DNA of 38,259 bases from Candidatus Sigynarchaeota archaeon (GCA_030587525.1 JAUQYW010000086.1:1-38259), one strand, 5' to 3'; shown: positions 9,401-18,117, counted from the stretch's first letter. Made by a program: numbers and translations. Notes: a model not told the origin generated them from the sequence alone.

Positions 9401-10511
9401 CGCTCCACGTCACGTGGATATCCACAGACATGTTCGTCGTCGCATCCGTTGCAATGCTCCCAATGAACACTTGCATGCTCATCTCGCCCGCGTTCACCAC
9501 CACCGCTGCCGGATTATTGAATGTCAAATAAGTATAGCTCAGTGCACTGCACGTCCCATCGACCGTCGCTGCTGTGCCACCCGTGTTCGAGAAGGTCACG
9601 ATCAACGAGAAAGTTTGGCCGCCAAGGTATGGTCCCGGAGGAGAAATCTCAAGGCTCGTAATCGAGACACCCGCCCGTGGCTGGATCGCTACGAGCATCT
9701 GGTCCACGGGTATGTCGCCGGTCATCGCCCTGTTTGAAATCGCCTCATTGCCGCTCCAGGTCATATGAATATCCACGGAAGCGTTAGTCGCAGCGTCTGA
9801 AAGCACGTTCACTATGAATAATTGCGTTGCCGTGCCCAGCGCATTGACGTTCACGGCAACAGGGTTGCTCCAGGTCAATCCCGAGTAGGTGCCATCGTCC
9901 ATGGTCGCGTCGACCGTCGCGGCGGTGCCACCCGTGTTCGTGAAGGTCACATTCAAGAAAAATGTCATGGTGCTAACGTATGGTCCCGAAGGAGAAGCCA
10001 CTAAGCCCGTGATCGATATGCTCGCCTGTGCCTGGATCCGCACAGTTAACGATCGCGTAGGAGCCAACACGGGATACCCGGTCCCGGCTTCCTGGCCGGA
10101 CGCGGAAGCCGTGAGCGTCACGTTTGCTGTCCCGCCCGATGCGAAAATTCCGGTCATTATCATCGCGGTGCTAGATGATCCCGAAGGAATATAATATGGT
10201 CCAGATGATGCGGATGGTGGTAAACCGCTATACCCACCAAACGAGACCGAGACCATGACATTGGTGGCAGCGACGTCGCCCGTGTTTTGCACGGTCACGC
10301 TGAGTTGCATCGTCATGCCTGCGACGTACACGCTCCGGTCCGATGTAAAACTCGAAATCTGGATGTTCGCGCCCGATGCACGCAATGCCGGGTTATCAAT
10401 CTCCGGGATTTCATCCTTGTCTTGTTGATTTGAAACTACAGTCGAAAGCGAAATGATGATGATGCCGATCGCCACGATAAAAAGCAACGTTGATAACCGG
10501 TGATTGGTCAT
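6477..10511 (-). CDS. Giant surface protein: ten CARDB-type repeats, one PKD domain, C-terminal membrane anchor
   Basis: I prefer the ATG at 10511 because it places a clean signal/anchor (LSTLLFIVAIGIIIISLSTV) at the very N-terminus. The frame stays open to a GTG at 10607, which would give 1376 residues. Ten repeats of about 110-120 residues follow. Each begins with a pattern like ISITSL...GPYVxGxxFxLxVTFxNTGG, typical of the CARDB cell-adhesion family (PF07705). Repeats 2-5 share near-identical stretches (SVDIHVTWSG, GDTPVDQ), which suggests recent duplication. A PKD domain near the C-terminus carries the hallmark WNFGDGT. A transmembrane helix and a Lys-rich tail end the protein. Many N-x-S/T sites suggest glycosylation. 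The role is probably adhesion or surface-layer interaction. Confidence 0.88.
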   Translation of the reverse strand: MTNHRLSTLLFIVAIGIIIISLSTVVSNQQDKDEIPEIDNPALRASGANIQISSFTSDRSVYVAGMTMQLSVTVQNTGDVAATNVMVSVSFGGYSGLPPSASSGPYYIPSGSSSTAMIMTGIFASGGTANVTLTASASGQEAGTGYPVLAPTRSLTVRIQAQASISITGLVASPSGPYVSTMTFFLNVTFTNTGGTAATVDATMDDGTYSGLTWSNPVAVNVNALGTATQLFIVNVLSDAATNASVDIHMTWSGNEAISNRAMTGDIPVDQMLVAIQPRAGVSITSLEISPPGPYLGGQTFSLIVTFSNTGGTAATVDGTCSALSYTYLTFNNPAAVVVNAGEMSMQVFIGSIATDATTNMSVDIHVTWSGTEAISGRAISGDTPVDSILISVGCGSRGITSLAVAPSSPFVAGTSFTLTVTFNNEMGYGATMDAMLDDGTYTGLSWNNPVAMHVSAGGTATQQFTVTIAAGAATNASVDIHVTWSGYEDITMRAINGDTPIDQVLVGVLTPACISVTSIVTTSGNGTYVAGGWFTVNVIYSNTGGMAATVDGMLTFGGYGGIAGQTNPAAVMVVASGTSIQVYNVTISESAMTSAVMVSCDWTATEAISGRSFYGSGGSLQLNIRAHAMLAVSNVIDLTGTQPYAHGESFVLRFVVQNTGDVKINTMNVYMTFGVAVPGSFTTNVSSYNSSLAAGSTQNFDFFINILYGSDGMIDFTGNACGLEEYSGSVLIASRIYALEIGGGCSIVDRIIDLNGVDQHYTRTSLMLLRVRLTNFQSLDFVNGTVTFTFNATGYVTTPASVFITNFLAYTIRNVNFNVSITGNAPYGHVLIDANFAGRTSGGAVMVDNGAGMPLRILNRCPAVLNITSIQYRSGTGTYVQGTTFIVRVNLANTGQLDAIMDSIVVDFNGASGLSATALGTPVMVLARGSAYTELTITLEQAATLGPVTIDATTAGTEEITGNSRSATSGANDLDIVVQSCAPMISIMKLDTRENYSQGEALAILVTISADIYPYTIGNGTLSIEFNRTTGFTANTTYTGITMPARSSTDFYFIVRIAGNAPTGAVTIAAHFTGINNASQPLDIISGPLSIYVQAEENVTVISVTSIVCINGDRPYRANSSFTIQITYHNMDGSRSVAVVDGSVNFGNYNGIASISDPAAVLVHPGCSITQTFTITIRPSAENAYFAIYFNWTAVELLSNRTFSNSSSISLDIQVIALQPPIAAFTFVSSRLQINELVYITDLSHDPDGEVCSWFWNFGDGTNSTMQNATHTYVEPGEYTITLVVHDDDGLTSTFVGKITVVAIMSRQGVVTITSLLGVFLIGGAVIASRLKKKKTKRDWVEA

Positions 10512-10710
10512 TAACCCGGTTGAAGTTCCTCGTGAGCCGAGGGTTGTTCGCCTCATTGTCCTGCGCACCTCGATTGCGAAATGTGATGCAGTAGCTGCTG
10601 TCATCACATATCCACACGGTTAACTATGAATGCATCCCCACCAGAACCGGTCAGCAAAATTTTGGTGCGGACGACGAAAAATACCATGAGATATAATATT
10701 TATGCTGCAT

Positions 10711-11955
10711 TCACTTGAGAAACACGGAGGCTGGCGTGGCCCACAGCATGGCATCACCCATGGCAAGTGCATCCTCAAACGTGAGCCGTTTCTTATCGAT
10801 GAATCGGGCAAGCACGCCGGCGAGCAGCTCCTTGGCCAGCAACAGCGCCCCGAGCGACCCGTGCGGGCACTGGCAATCACCTCCATACGCGAGCACCTTT
10901 CCCGCGTGCCCCATCTCGATCAAGCCCGTGAGCAACTCAACCGTCGCTGATTCCGACAGGACAGGCATCCAGCACAAGTCAACGCGGGCATTCGACCGCT
11001 TGTCCAGCACGCCTGGCACGCAATGGTGAAACGGGTAGCCCCCGTGGAATAAATCGAACGTGACCGCACTGAACATCTCCATAATATCGAGCAGCTCCAT
11101 TGGGCTTGTTTCAGCCATGCTCGCGAGCCCCGTGTGCACTTGCACGGGCATTTTTTCCACCTGGGCAAACCCAAGCAAGTGCGTTGCCACGTAATTGCCC
11201 CAGCGTCGCATCTCGTGCTCCGTGACCCGCCCTTCCTTCGCCGCGATTTTCTTGTAGATGCCCGCGATGGCCCCGTCGTCGTTCTCCTCGAGCAAGAAGT
11301 GATTCGTGCGCTGGTAAGCGGTCCCGATCTTCACCGCTGTCGTGATGGGCCGCAACGACGCCAAGTATTGCTCGACCGCGTCGTCGAACGCTTCCAGCGT
11401 GCCGAGCGCCATGCCTCGTGCCTTGGCGAAGGACTCGACCTTCGTTACAGCTTTCGAGACGCGGTATATGCCGGGCCTGTCGGCTATGAACGGGAATATT
11501 TCCTCGTCCAGGCGAATCGTGAACATCGCGTCCGGATGCTCCCATCGAACACGCTTGTCCGACGGGATATCCATGAGGATCTTGTCCACGTTCCCGTGTT
11601 CCTTCAACATAGTGAATGGATGGTTGGAGGCGCCGGTCCCGGCACGGATCTTCTCATCGATGGCCCTCATCTTCGCCGGCGATAGCGGGTACATGTCGAC
11701 ATCGTATAAATGACGAAAGGCACCCCGCAGCGACTCGAACCTGCTGGAACCGACAAGATGGGCGAGGTTCGTGCAGATCGCGTCGTAATCATCGGCGGGC
11801 ACGTTCCCAGTCGCCATATAAGAGCCGTTGATGACGTCCTTCAATGTCAGCGTGCTGTTCGAGGGCGAATACTCGGAAAAATAGCCGAAATGCTCGTGCG
11901 TGTCGAAGGTGCGGCCAAGCCCAGCAAGCAATTGATCCTTGATCATATGATCCAA
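10711..11955 (-). CDS. FluG-like amidohydrolase (amidohydrolase_2 family)
   Basis: The protein has 414 residues from a TTG start at 11955. That TTG is preceded by GAGGT at a good distance; an ATG at 11946 is an alternative. Visible TIM-barrel metallohydrolase features are an H-x-H type motif near the N-terminus (DTHEHFG, about residues 18-24), a Lys in AVKIGTAYQR (about 205-214), the strand VQVHTGLA (about 262-269), FHGGYPFHH (about 300-308) and the terminal Asp in AYGGDCQCP (about 350-358). This order matches the amidohydrolase half of FluG-type proteins. No glutamine-synthetase domain is attached. The substrate is unknown; hydrolysis, decarboxylation or isomerisation are all possible in this superfamily. 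The gene lies upstream of, and on the same strand as, the CARDB gene. Confidence 0.8.
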   Translation of the reverse strand: MDHMIKDQLLAGLGRTFDTHEHFGYFSEYSPSNSTLTLKDVINGSYMATGNVPADDYDAICTNLAHLVGSSRFESLRGAFRHLYDVDMYPLSPAKMRAIDEKIRAGTGASNHPFTMLKEHGNVDKILMDIPSDKRVRWEHPDAMFTIRLDEEIFPFIADRPGIYRVSKAVTKVESFAKARGMALGTLEAFDDAVEQYLASLRPITTAVKIGTAYQRTNHFLLEENDDGAIAGIYKKIAAKEGRVTEHEMRRWGNYVATHLLGFAQVEKMPVQVHTGLASMAETSPMELLDIMEMFSAVTFDLFHGGYPFHHCVPGVLDKRSNARVDLCWMPVLSESATVELLTGLIEMGHAGKVLAYGGDCQCPHGSLGALLLAKELLAGVLARFIDKKRLTFEDALAMGDAMLWATPASVFLK

Positions 11956-12083
11956 GGTCTACCTCAAGCAATAAGAAGGCAATGGAAAGAAAGGGAAAAA
12001 ACTATATTGCATTGTTTGGATGGTAACCTTGGTGAAAATTCATTTAATCAAAGGAAAAGCATTCTAAACCGATAAGAGGACAA

Positions 12084-12566
12084 GTGTTGATCATGGATGC
12101 GAAAACTGCTGGTGATATCAACTGGCGAACCGTGGAAGAAGCAAAAGCTTGCCTTTCCCGGGGGGACTTTCGCCGTGCCCTTGAGTTGTTCGAGACATCA
12201 CGCTCCATTTGCATCGAGCAGGGTTGGCACGACGGCGTGCATTACGCGGATGACATGATCCTGGCCATCTATCCCCAAGTGAAAGCCGTGCTAGACGAGA
12301 TGCAGCCTGCCGTGATTCCCGAGGTTCGATTTCCGGTTAACGAACCACGAAATGGTAATGACCGCGTGGCAGAAGAACTTGAAGAAAAAAGCGCGCATTC
12401 CCATGAAGTCTTTGGCTTCGTGGATGATGACAAGTCAAAAAAGTGGGGCGATGATGAAGAGCCGACATCGTTGGGTGGCAAGTATTTTGATGATACGGAT
12501 GAAGAGCTCCCCTCGAAACGAAAATTGAATCGCATGACCCGAAATGAAGAAAAACCTGGTGATTAA
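12084..12566 (+). CDS. Small acidic protein with TPR-like N-terminus, unknown function
   Basis: The 160-residue product has a helical N-terminal half whose segment AKACLSRGDFRRALELFETS reads like a tetratricopeptide-type helical hairpin. The C-terminal half is highly charged and probably disordered (runs of E/D, then K/R). The reading frame opens at GTG 12084, with GAGG just upstream at 12076-12079; ATG 12093 is an alternative start. The stop shares the palindrome TTAA (12563-12566) with the stop of the convergent PHP gene. I do not recognise a family; a protein-interaction role is only a guess. Confidence 0.7.
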   Translation: MLIMDAKTAGDINWRTVEEAKACLSRGDFRRALELFETSRSICIEQGWHDGVHYADDMILAIYPQVKAVLDEMQPAVIPEVRFPVNEPRNGNDRVAEELEEKSAHSHEVFGFVDDDKSKKWGDDEEPTSLGGKYFDDTDEELPSKRKLNRMTRNEEKPGD

Positions 12567-13528
12567 AGCTTCGCCTTGCTGGTTCCCGGGAATCCGGGGA
12601 AATCACCGGAAAACAATTCGAGGGTGCAAGTTTCATGGCCCCGGCCGTGGCAATCAGAGCCGAACGTGAACCCGAATCCCAAGTCATATTTCTTGCAAAT
12701 CTTGACGAGTAAATCGTTAATGGCAGAGGTAGAGCTGCTGGAGCCGTAATAATACTGCTCGACACCCCAAACGCCGATGTCCCTGCAATGGCGAAGGAAC
12801 TTTAGCAGGTTATCCTCGTTTTTCTTGATTTTATTGATGTCATCGTCATAAAGGTGCCCATAATGCGGGAGAATCGGAAACCCGCCATCTTTCAACATGA
12901 TTGCCACCACCTCGTCAAGGGATTGCTTTTTTTCTTTCACGGGATCGCCCAGGAGATCTGGCATGAAATACTTCTTCTTGAAAACCTTGTATGAATCTTC
13001 GTTGGCACTTGATTTGCTTGAAACATCCTTTTCATCGAGGATTTTCTTGGAGCACAAGAAGTAGTAGAAGTTCGACTTGTTCCACGAAAAGGGGAGCGTG
13101 CTCACGTGGTCATTGCAGAAACCAAGCTTGAATGTGACGAGCTCCGTGTACGTTAGCTCGGCACTCCGGGGATGAGCCTTGAATACGATGTCACGGGACT
13201 GATCGAGATACTGGTGGATCTTGCGCATTCGATCCTCCCGGATGTGTTCGGTAAACTCGATCGTGTGGGTAAATTTTCCCCGGGGAAAATACCCGAGCAT
13301 CTCCTTGTCGAATGAAAACTCTGGAGCAATGCAATCTATCTCGACGCCGGGCACGCTTGCGATGCCGTGGTGCTTGCATGCACTCGTGAAATCGGCGGTG
13401 CCCTGCATGGTATCGTGATCGGTCAATGCAATCACCTGGTATCCCGCATGCTTGGCACGAACGACGATCTCTTCCGGCCATTGCGTCCCGTCGGAAAACA
13501 CGCTGTGAAGGTGGAGGTTCGCGATCAT
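12563..13528 (-). CDS. PHP-domain phosphoesterase
   Basis: I place the start at ATG 13528, which has AAAGGTG a few bases upstream and gives 321 residues. The frame remains open further upstream, but that part is antisense to the MFS gene and looks non-coding. The N-terminus carries the PHP metal motifs HLHSVFSDGT and ALTDHDT. Later motifs are AHPR, LPHYGH, a GVE and GSDCHG near the C-terminus, all expected of the PHP fold that binds a trinuclear metal site. The architecture resembles YciV/RNase AM-like 3',5'-nucleoside bisphosphate phosphatases, with an inserted segment of about 100 residues (about 115-215). The substrate cannot be read from the sequence. It is divergent from an MFS transporter. 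Confidence 0.82.
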   Translation of the reverse strand: MIANLHLHSVFSDGTQWPEEIVVRAKHAGYQVIALTDHDTMQGTADFTSACKHHGIASVPGVEIDCIAPEFSFDKEMLGYFPRGKFTHTIEFTEHIREDRMRKIHQYLDQSRDIVFKAHPRSAELTYTELVTFKLGFCNDHVSTLPFSWNKSNFYYFLCSKKILDEKDVSSKSSANEDSYKVFKKKYFMPDLLGDPVKEKKQSLDEVVAIMLKDGGFPILPHYGHLYDDDINKIKKNEDNLLKFLRHCRDIGVWGVEQYYYGSSSSTSAINDLLVKICKKYDLGFGFTFGSDCHGRGHETCTLELFSGDFPGFPGTSKAKL

Positions 13529-13546
13529 AGATAGACACCTTTTCGG

Positions 13547-13607
13547 ATCCTTGCTCTTGATAATTCCCGGTTGATTTAAGATCCTTGCTCTTGATAATGC
13601 CCGATTG
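13547..13607. repeat. Imperfect 27-base direct repeat between PHP and MFS genes
   Basis: Copy 1 (13547-13573) and copy 2 (13581-13607) share ATCCTTGCTCTTGATAAT, then differ by single bases before a common CCCG..TTG. The period is 34 bases, about three helical turns. The pair lies in the divergent promoter region, so it may be a regulator binding site or a small duplication. Confidence 0.6.
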
Positions 13608-14978
13608 TCAACACCCGCGATCCGAAGTCTCGCAATTGGAGTGACACCCACGGAAACATTTCGCCCCGGCCAGCAGGAATTCACCAAGGATTTTGATTCT
13701 GTGATGTCGATCATCAAATGGAATTGCCTGGGCTTCTTGTTCCTGGATTTTTTCATTCCTTTTGTCATTTCGCAGCAATTGCACATTAACGGCCTAGGTT
13801 TGGGACTCGTATTTTCCATACAAACCCTTGGTGACGTGTGCTCGGCGCCAATCGCAGGCTGGCTCACGGATAGAATCTCAAAACCGAAGCTCGTGCTTTT
13901 TGGGGCTAACGGGCGGGCTTTTGCTTACGTTTTGATGTATATTTCGGTCATCTTCGCCTCGTATTGGGGCCTGGTGGTCGCCGAATTCTCGCTTGGATTT
14001 ATGGTTACCTTTTTTTGGGTCCCCATATCAACGATCATCGCCCAGAAATCGAACAAGCGATGCAGATCCTATGCATTCGGAAAGCGCAGGTTCGCGCAAG
14101 GAACCGGCATCTTGATCGGAACGACATTCAGCGTCGTGATTTTTATCCTTGCCAACACCTACGCGCCGGGGAATGTCTTTTTACCATCATCGTCCTTGAT
14201 CGTTTTCGGGATCGCAAACACCACCGCAGGCATCTCGTTTTATCGGCACGTGGACGAGCATCTCGTGCTCGATCCCAAGCTTGAATGCGACGAGCAAAAA
14301 GGTAACATGGAAGGCAACGTGGGATCGAAGGATCACAAAAAAACCGAGGTCTCCCGATATCTACTGATAGGGTTTGCCCTCTTGTGCCTCGCGGTGTTCT
14401 TAACCGAGACGAACCAATCTTGCGCGAAACCATTCTTCAGGGTCTACTTGCTGGTGAACATTGAACCGGACGAGAACCTCGCCCTCCTCGCCCTTATCCC
14501 GGGCCAGCTGATTTCATTGTTCCTCGCGCCGAGGTTCGGAAAATATGCCGATCGCGTGAATCCTTTCGTCGGAATGACCATTATTTGCACGTGCGGTGCC
14601 CTCGTGACGCTGATCACGATTCTCGCAAACAACGTCTTCGTTTTTGCATCCCTTCAAGTGTTTGATCAGTCGTTTGCGCTCACGAGTGGCCTAATCGTCG
14701 AGAATCTCATGAGCCGCGTATCGTTGAAACACCGGGGGAAGATATTTGGGGTGAAGTCGTTCATGGGTAATCTGGGTGCCATTTTCGGGCCTACTATTGG
14801 TGGACTCCTCTGGGACACGGTCTCCAGCACGGCACCGTTCACGTTCTCGATTTTCGTGGAATTATCCTTGATACCCATTTATTTCCTCGTGTTACGATTC
14901 ATCAAACGCGATCTTGCGGAATCATTTGATGAAGGGGAGAAGAAGGCGGTGGAAAAAATCCACAGTGATGAAATATAA
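13605..14978 (+). CDS. MFS transporter
   Basis: The product is about 457 residues from a TTG at 13605. Starts at GTG 13701 or ATG 13704 (425 or 424 residues) are at least as likely, because the TTG is part of the direct repeat upstream and the first membrane helix begins right after residue 34. Roughly twelve hydrophobic segments in two halves are visible. Motif A-like GWLTDRISKPK follows the second helix. The long, charged central loop (about residues 222-245) separates the two six-helix halves. This is a typical major facilitator; the solute is unknown. The neighbouring PHP phosphoesterase may share a promoter region with it. Confidence 0.82.
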   Translation: MSTPAIRSLAIGVTPTETFRPGQQEFTKDFDSVMSIIKWNCLGFLFLDFFIPFVISQQLHINGLGLGLVFSIQTLGDVCSAPIAGWLTDRISKPKLVLFGANGRAFAYVLMYISVIFASYWGLVVAEFSLGFMVTFFWVPISTIIAQKSNKRCRSYAFGKRRFAQGTGILIGTTFSVVIFILANTYAPGNVFLPSSSLIVFGIANTTAGISFYRHVDEHLVLDPKLECDEQKGNMEGNVGSKDHKKTEVSRYLLIGFALLCLAVFLTETNQSCAKPFFRVYLLVNIEPDENLALLALIPGQLISLFLAPRFGKYADRVNPFVGMTIICTCGALVTLITILANNVFVFASLQVFDQSFALTSGLIVENLMSRVSLKHRGKIFGVKSFMGNLGAIFGPTIGGLLWDTVSSTAPFTFSIFVELSLIPIYFLVLRFIKRDLAESFDEGEKKAVEKIHSDEI

Positions 14979-15001
14979 AAAAGAAATCTCAGATTAATGC
15001 A

Positions 15002-15490
15002 TCATCTTCCCAATTTGATTCCTTCTGCTTCGACCTTTTCCTTCACGTAGGCCAAGAAAGCCGGGAAAAACTCGGCATTCTCTTGCGGCTTTGAAAAGTT
15101 GTAGAACGCGGTCCCTTTCGTGTGTAGGTGGGATTCCCATTTCGGATCCAGGCGGAGCTTGAAAAGGTTATTCTCCAGGGTCAAAACATCCCTGACACCC
15201 ATGCTATCCGATTGCGGAGTCTTCTGGAGATCCATCAACAGTACGGTTTGGATGCTCTTTTGATCCTCAGCCGATATCAACTTGATGTAATAATACAAGT
15301 CCACCATCTTTTGCTGCTGCAGCAACTCGGAAAATTTCGCCATCAAGCTCCGCAGCTTTCTCGATTCCTTGCGCCGCTCGGCGAGATCATTCCATTTATT
15401 CAAGACCATAGCGAGGATAATCCCTTCGAGCACGATTTGCAGAACGAGCATAACCACGTCCCATGCCATCTGGTCGGATTCTAGAGCCAC
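15002..15490 (-). CDS. Small membrane-anchored protein with coiled segment, unknown function
   Basis: The 162-residue product has a GTG start at 15490, preceded by GGTGA about eight bases upstream; ATG 15469 is an alternative. It has one N-terminal transmembrane helix (about residues 8-30). A charged helical stretch likely to form a coiled coil (about 32-75) leads into a soluble C-terminal part. No family was recognised. It lies between the MFS and hydrolase-fusion genes on the same strand as the latter, 200 bases downstream of it. Confidence 0.65.
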   Translation of the reverse strand: MALESDQMAWDVVMLVLQIVLEGIILAMVLNKWNDLAERRKESRKLRSLMAKFSELLQQQKMVDLYYYIKLISAEDQKSIQTVLLMDLQKTPQSDSMGVRDVLTLENNLFKLRLDPKWESHLHTKGTAFYNFSKPQENAEFFPAFLAYVKEKVEAEGIKLGR

Positions 15491-15689
15491 GGTTCGTCAC
15501 CGGCTAAACCCTCCCGCGATGTCGATAAAAAGCTTCATCAAGTTTAGTTCAAAACTCAGTTTCACCATCATTTCTAATAATATGACATCTTAATGCTCAT
15601 TTCTCGGAAAACTCAGGCCTCACGAGATGATTCTGGAAAGAAAGATATGAAAATGGAAATAATAGAAGAAAATGTCGAAATTAACTGCT

Positions 15690-18065
15690 TTAATGCGTTA
15701 GAGCCAAGAACCGTTCCAGGTAATAATGAATATTTTGGGGATATTGAGTCCAATACATCCCATCGAATCCATGGGCGCCGAGAGGATAATAACCCGCAAT
15801 CGATATGTAACCACTTTTTTTCAAGGTCGCGTCCAACTGCCTCGACCATCCTGCAGGAACGTAGTCATCATTCGTCCCGTGAAAGATGAATGATGGACAT
15901 AGCTTTGCGCCGCCGTTTTTCGTGGAATCCGCCAGTTTCAGTGGATCATACCAGCCCCATTCGGGATTGTACTCCGAGCTATCTGGGTCGCTTGCACCCC
16001 GGATGTAGGGGGGATCCGATCCGAAGAAGATGTTGCTTTCACCAGCACCAGGAATCCCGTGAGCCCCATAACCAGCGAGACATCCGCTGGCTTTCATCGT
16101 CGTGAAATTCGTACCCATCCAGCTCGCATTGTACCCGTAAGCGCAGATCGTTGCCGCCCAGGCACCTAAGCTCCTGCCACCGAAATACACGGAATTCAAA
16201 TCTGCATGGTAGAAATCCTCGTTCGCCTTCAAGAACCGGGTCAGGTTCCCTACGTGTTGAACAGTGTCTGGGTAGTCGTATCCTCTCCGCTGGTCGCGAG
16301 CATTCGGGCTAGTTTCGGTTATTCCCGATCCGTTACCCCGCCAATCCACACGCCCGAACTCGACATCGCACACGAGATACCCCTCATTTGCCAGATATTG
16401 CGAGGTGTAATTCATGTTGCCGATCCCGATGTCCATGCCGACGCCATGGAACCAGATTATCACGGGTAGCTTGGAACTACTATCGCCAAACTCGATCCCC
16501 TGGGGGAGGTATGCATCGAAAACGAACGTGTCCACGATGCTGATCACCTTATACGTGCCGTTGGTCTTTACCCCTCCCGGATACGTGACGTACCTCGGGG
16601 AATCTTGGCAATAAGGTATCGTGAAGCGTACATTGATCGGGACATTATGGCCGTACAGTGCATCGAACCATGAAAATGGAACTTGGTGCATCATCGCTGC
16701 ATCTCCCGCGGGAATCTGGTCTCTCCAATCCGCGCCGAATGTCTCGGCGAATTGCATGTCAAGGTTCGCTCTCGTCCATGTATCGGTCACAAGCGCGGGA
16801 ATCGTGAAAACGGCAAGCATAATAGCACTAATTTTCACCAGCGTCCAATATGGCTGGTTCGGTCTACGGGGTCTACGCCGGGCGAGCTTGAGCACGGCGA
16901 AGACGACAGGCAAAACCGCACCGAATAGAAAGCCCGTGCTCGACAACATGGCAAAAAACCAAAAGAAATCTCCAACGAGCAAGGAGAATGTAAAAAATAG
17001 TAACATAAGCAAGATACCAATGACTATGAGCACCGCGAAATTGCTGAAGCCCCGTAGTACTTTCTCCTTGCTTGAAAGACGGCTATTGAATGTGTAATTT
17101 TTTCGTTCAAAATCCGGCTTTGCCTTGACGAGTAAATAAACGTTAAGTACAATCCCGATTATGGGCTGGACATAGGTTGAAATAGTAGTTAGCGAGAAAA
17201 ACACGGGAGCCATGAACTTCGGTATCTCATCGATGAATCCTGTGCTTGCCACGAGGTAAAGCGGGAACATTAAATACACGAGGGGAAGGCACAAGGCATA
17301 TAACCACGACAGCAATTCCAGGATGGTTCTTTGCTTCCGGTTTTCCGCGGTTTTGTTGCAATAAAAGCCCGCGGTGATGATGGTCGTAAAAAGTGTCGTG
17401 ATGATGGCAGCTATCAGGATCACACCAGCGATAGCAGAGAAATACGTCCCGGAGAGCGCTGCATTCGGGCGGATGATCAAGTGCAGCGGGATGATCGCCG
17501 CGTTGCATCCGATTGACGTGAAGTGAACTATCTTGTAACGCGTGCGTTTCATGAACGCGAAAAACCGGGTCTTAATCGTGAAAATGTTGCTCGCCGGAAC
17601 ATATTTGCCCAAGCCAAGCGCGTTCACAGCATCCTCGACCGCTTTCTTGTTCGCGGGCTTTGCGATCCACCAGTAGAATAGCCACGTTCCCAGTGGTGGC
17701 AGTCTAAGGGATGTGAAAACGAGGGCCAAGCCAAAGATGAGGAATGCTGCAGTGACGAGCAACTGGACGAGGGCAACCATCAAGTCGCTTAAATCCCATC
17801 CGGGATTGGTCCAGAATGCAGCCTCCATCAGCCAAAGTCCTGCGGTGATGATCGCAACGAACGTCAAGGTATCGTATACTCTAAATTTTTGCTGGTATTC
17901 CTTTGGGATCTTATCCCAGACAGAATCCGAGAATCGCCCGCCCACGATGCATTTCGTGCAAACGACTTCACCGCTATACGCGCACTTGACGAGCTTGCGC
18001 GTGAGACCGAGGCGGCGGCCGCAATGCGGGCACGTGTCGGTTACAGAAAGGGGAAACTTGTACAC
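15690..18065 (-). CDS. Zinc ribbon-multispanning membrane-alpha/beta hydrolase fusion protein
   Basis: The 791-residue protein starts at GTG 18065. Residues 12-39 hold CPHC (C12/C15) and CTKC (C36/C39) with an extra C28, a likely zinc ribbon. About ten hydrophobic segments run from residue 70 to 440. The C-terminal domain, about residues 470-791, is an alpha/beta hydrolase. It shows VIIWFHGVG for the oxyanion region, the nucleophile motif GGRSLGAW (Ser near residue 632), FIFHGTNDDYVP for the acidic residue and LGAHGFDG for the histidine. Its order resembles dienelactone-hydrolase/esterase-like enzymes. The domain probably faces outside the membrane. The combination suggests a membrane-bound lipase, esterase or peptidase. 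It is divergent from the ABC exporter genes, sharing about 130 bases of upstream DNA. Confidence 0.8.
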   Translation of the reverse strand: MYKFPLSVTDTCPHCGRRLGLTRKLVKCAYSGEVVCTKCIVGGRFSDSVWDKIPKEYQQKFRVYDTLTFVAIITAGLWLMEAAFWTNPGWDLSDLMVALVQLLVTAAFLIFGLALVFTSLRLPPLGTWLFYWWIAKPANKKAVEDAVNALGLGKYVPASNIFTIKTRFFAFMKRTRYKIVHFTSIGCNAAIIPLHLIIRPNAALSGTYFSAIAGVILIAAIITTLFTTIITAGFYCNKTAENRKQRTILELLSWLYALCLPLVYLMFPLYLVASTGFIDEIPKFMAPVFFSLTTISTYVQPIIGIVLNVYLLVKAKPDFERKNYTFNSRLSSKEKVLRGFSNFAVLIVIGILLMLLFFTFSLLVGDFFWFFAMLSSTGFLFGAVLPVVFAVLKLARRRPRRPNQPYWTLVKISAIMLAVFTIPALVTDTWTRANLDMQFAETFGADWRDQIPAGDAAMMHQVPFSWFDALYGHNVPINVRFTIPYCQDSPRYVTYPGGVKTNGTYKVISIVDTFVFDAYLPQGIEFGDSSSKLPVIIWFHGVGMDIGIGNMNYTSQYLANEGYLVCDVEFGRVDWRGNGSGITETSPNARDQRRGYDYPDTVQHVGNLTRFLKANEDFYHADLNSVYFGGRSLGAWAATICAYGYNASWMGTNFTTMKASGCLAGYGAHGIPGAGESNIFFGSDPPYIRGASDPDSSEYNPEWGWYDPLKLADSTKNGGAKLCPSFIFHGTNDDYVPAGWSRQLDATLKKSGYISIAGYYPLGAHGFDGMYWTQYPQNIHYYLERFLALTH

Positions 18066-18117
18066 GATGGATTTACCTTTTATTGTGGTTATTCTGTGTC
18101 GATGTTCGATGCGTGCC

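Noticed and set aside
13529..13867. Upstream extension of the PHP protein reading frame by 113 residues
   Set aside because: It is antisense to the MFS gene, lacks PHP-like content and has a weaker start; ATG 13528 has a good ribosome binding site and begins directly with the PHP motif.
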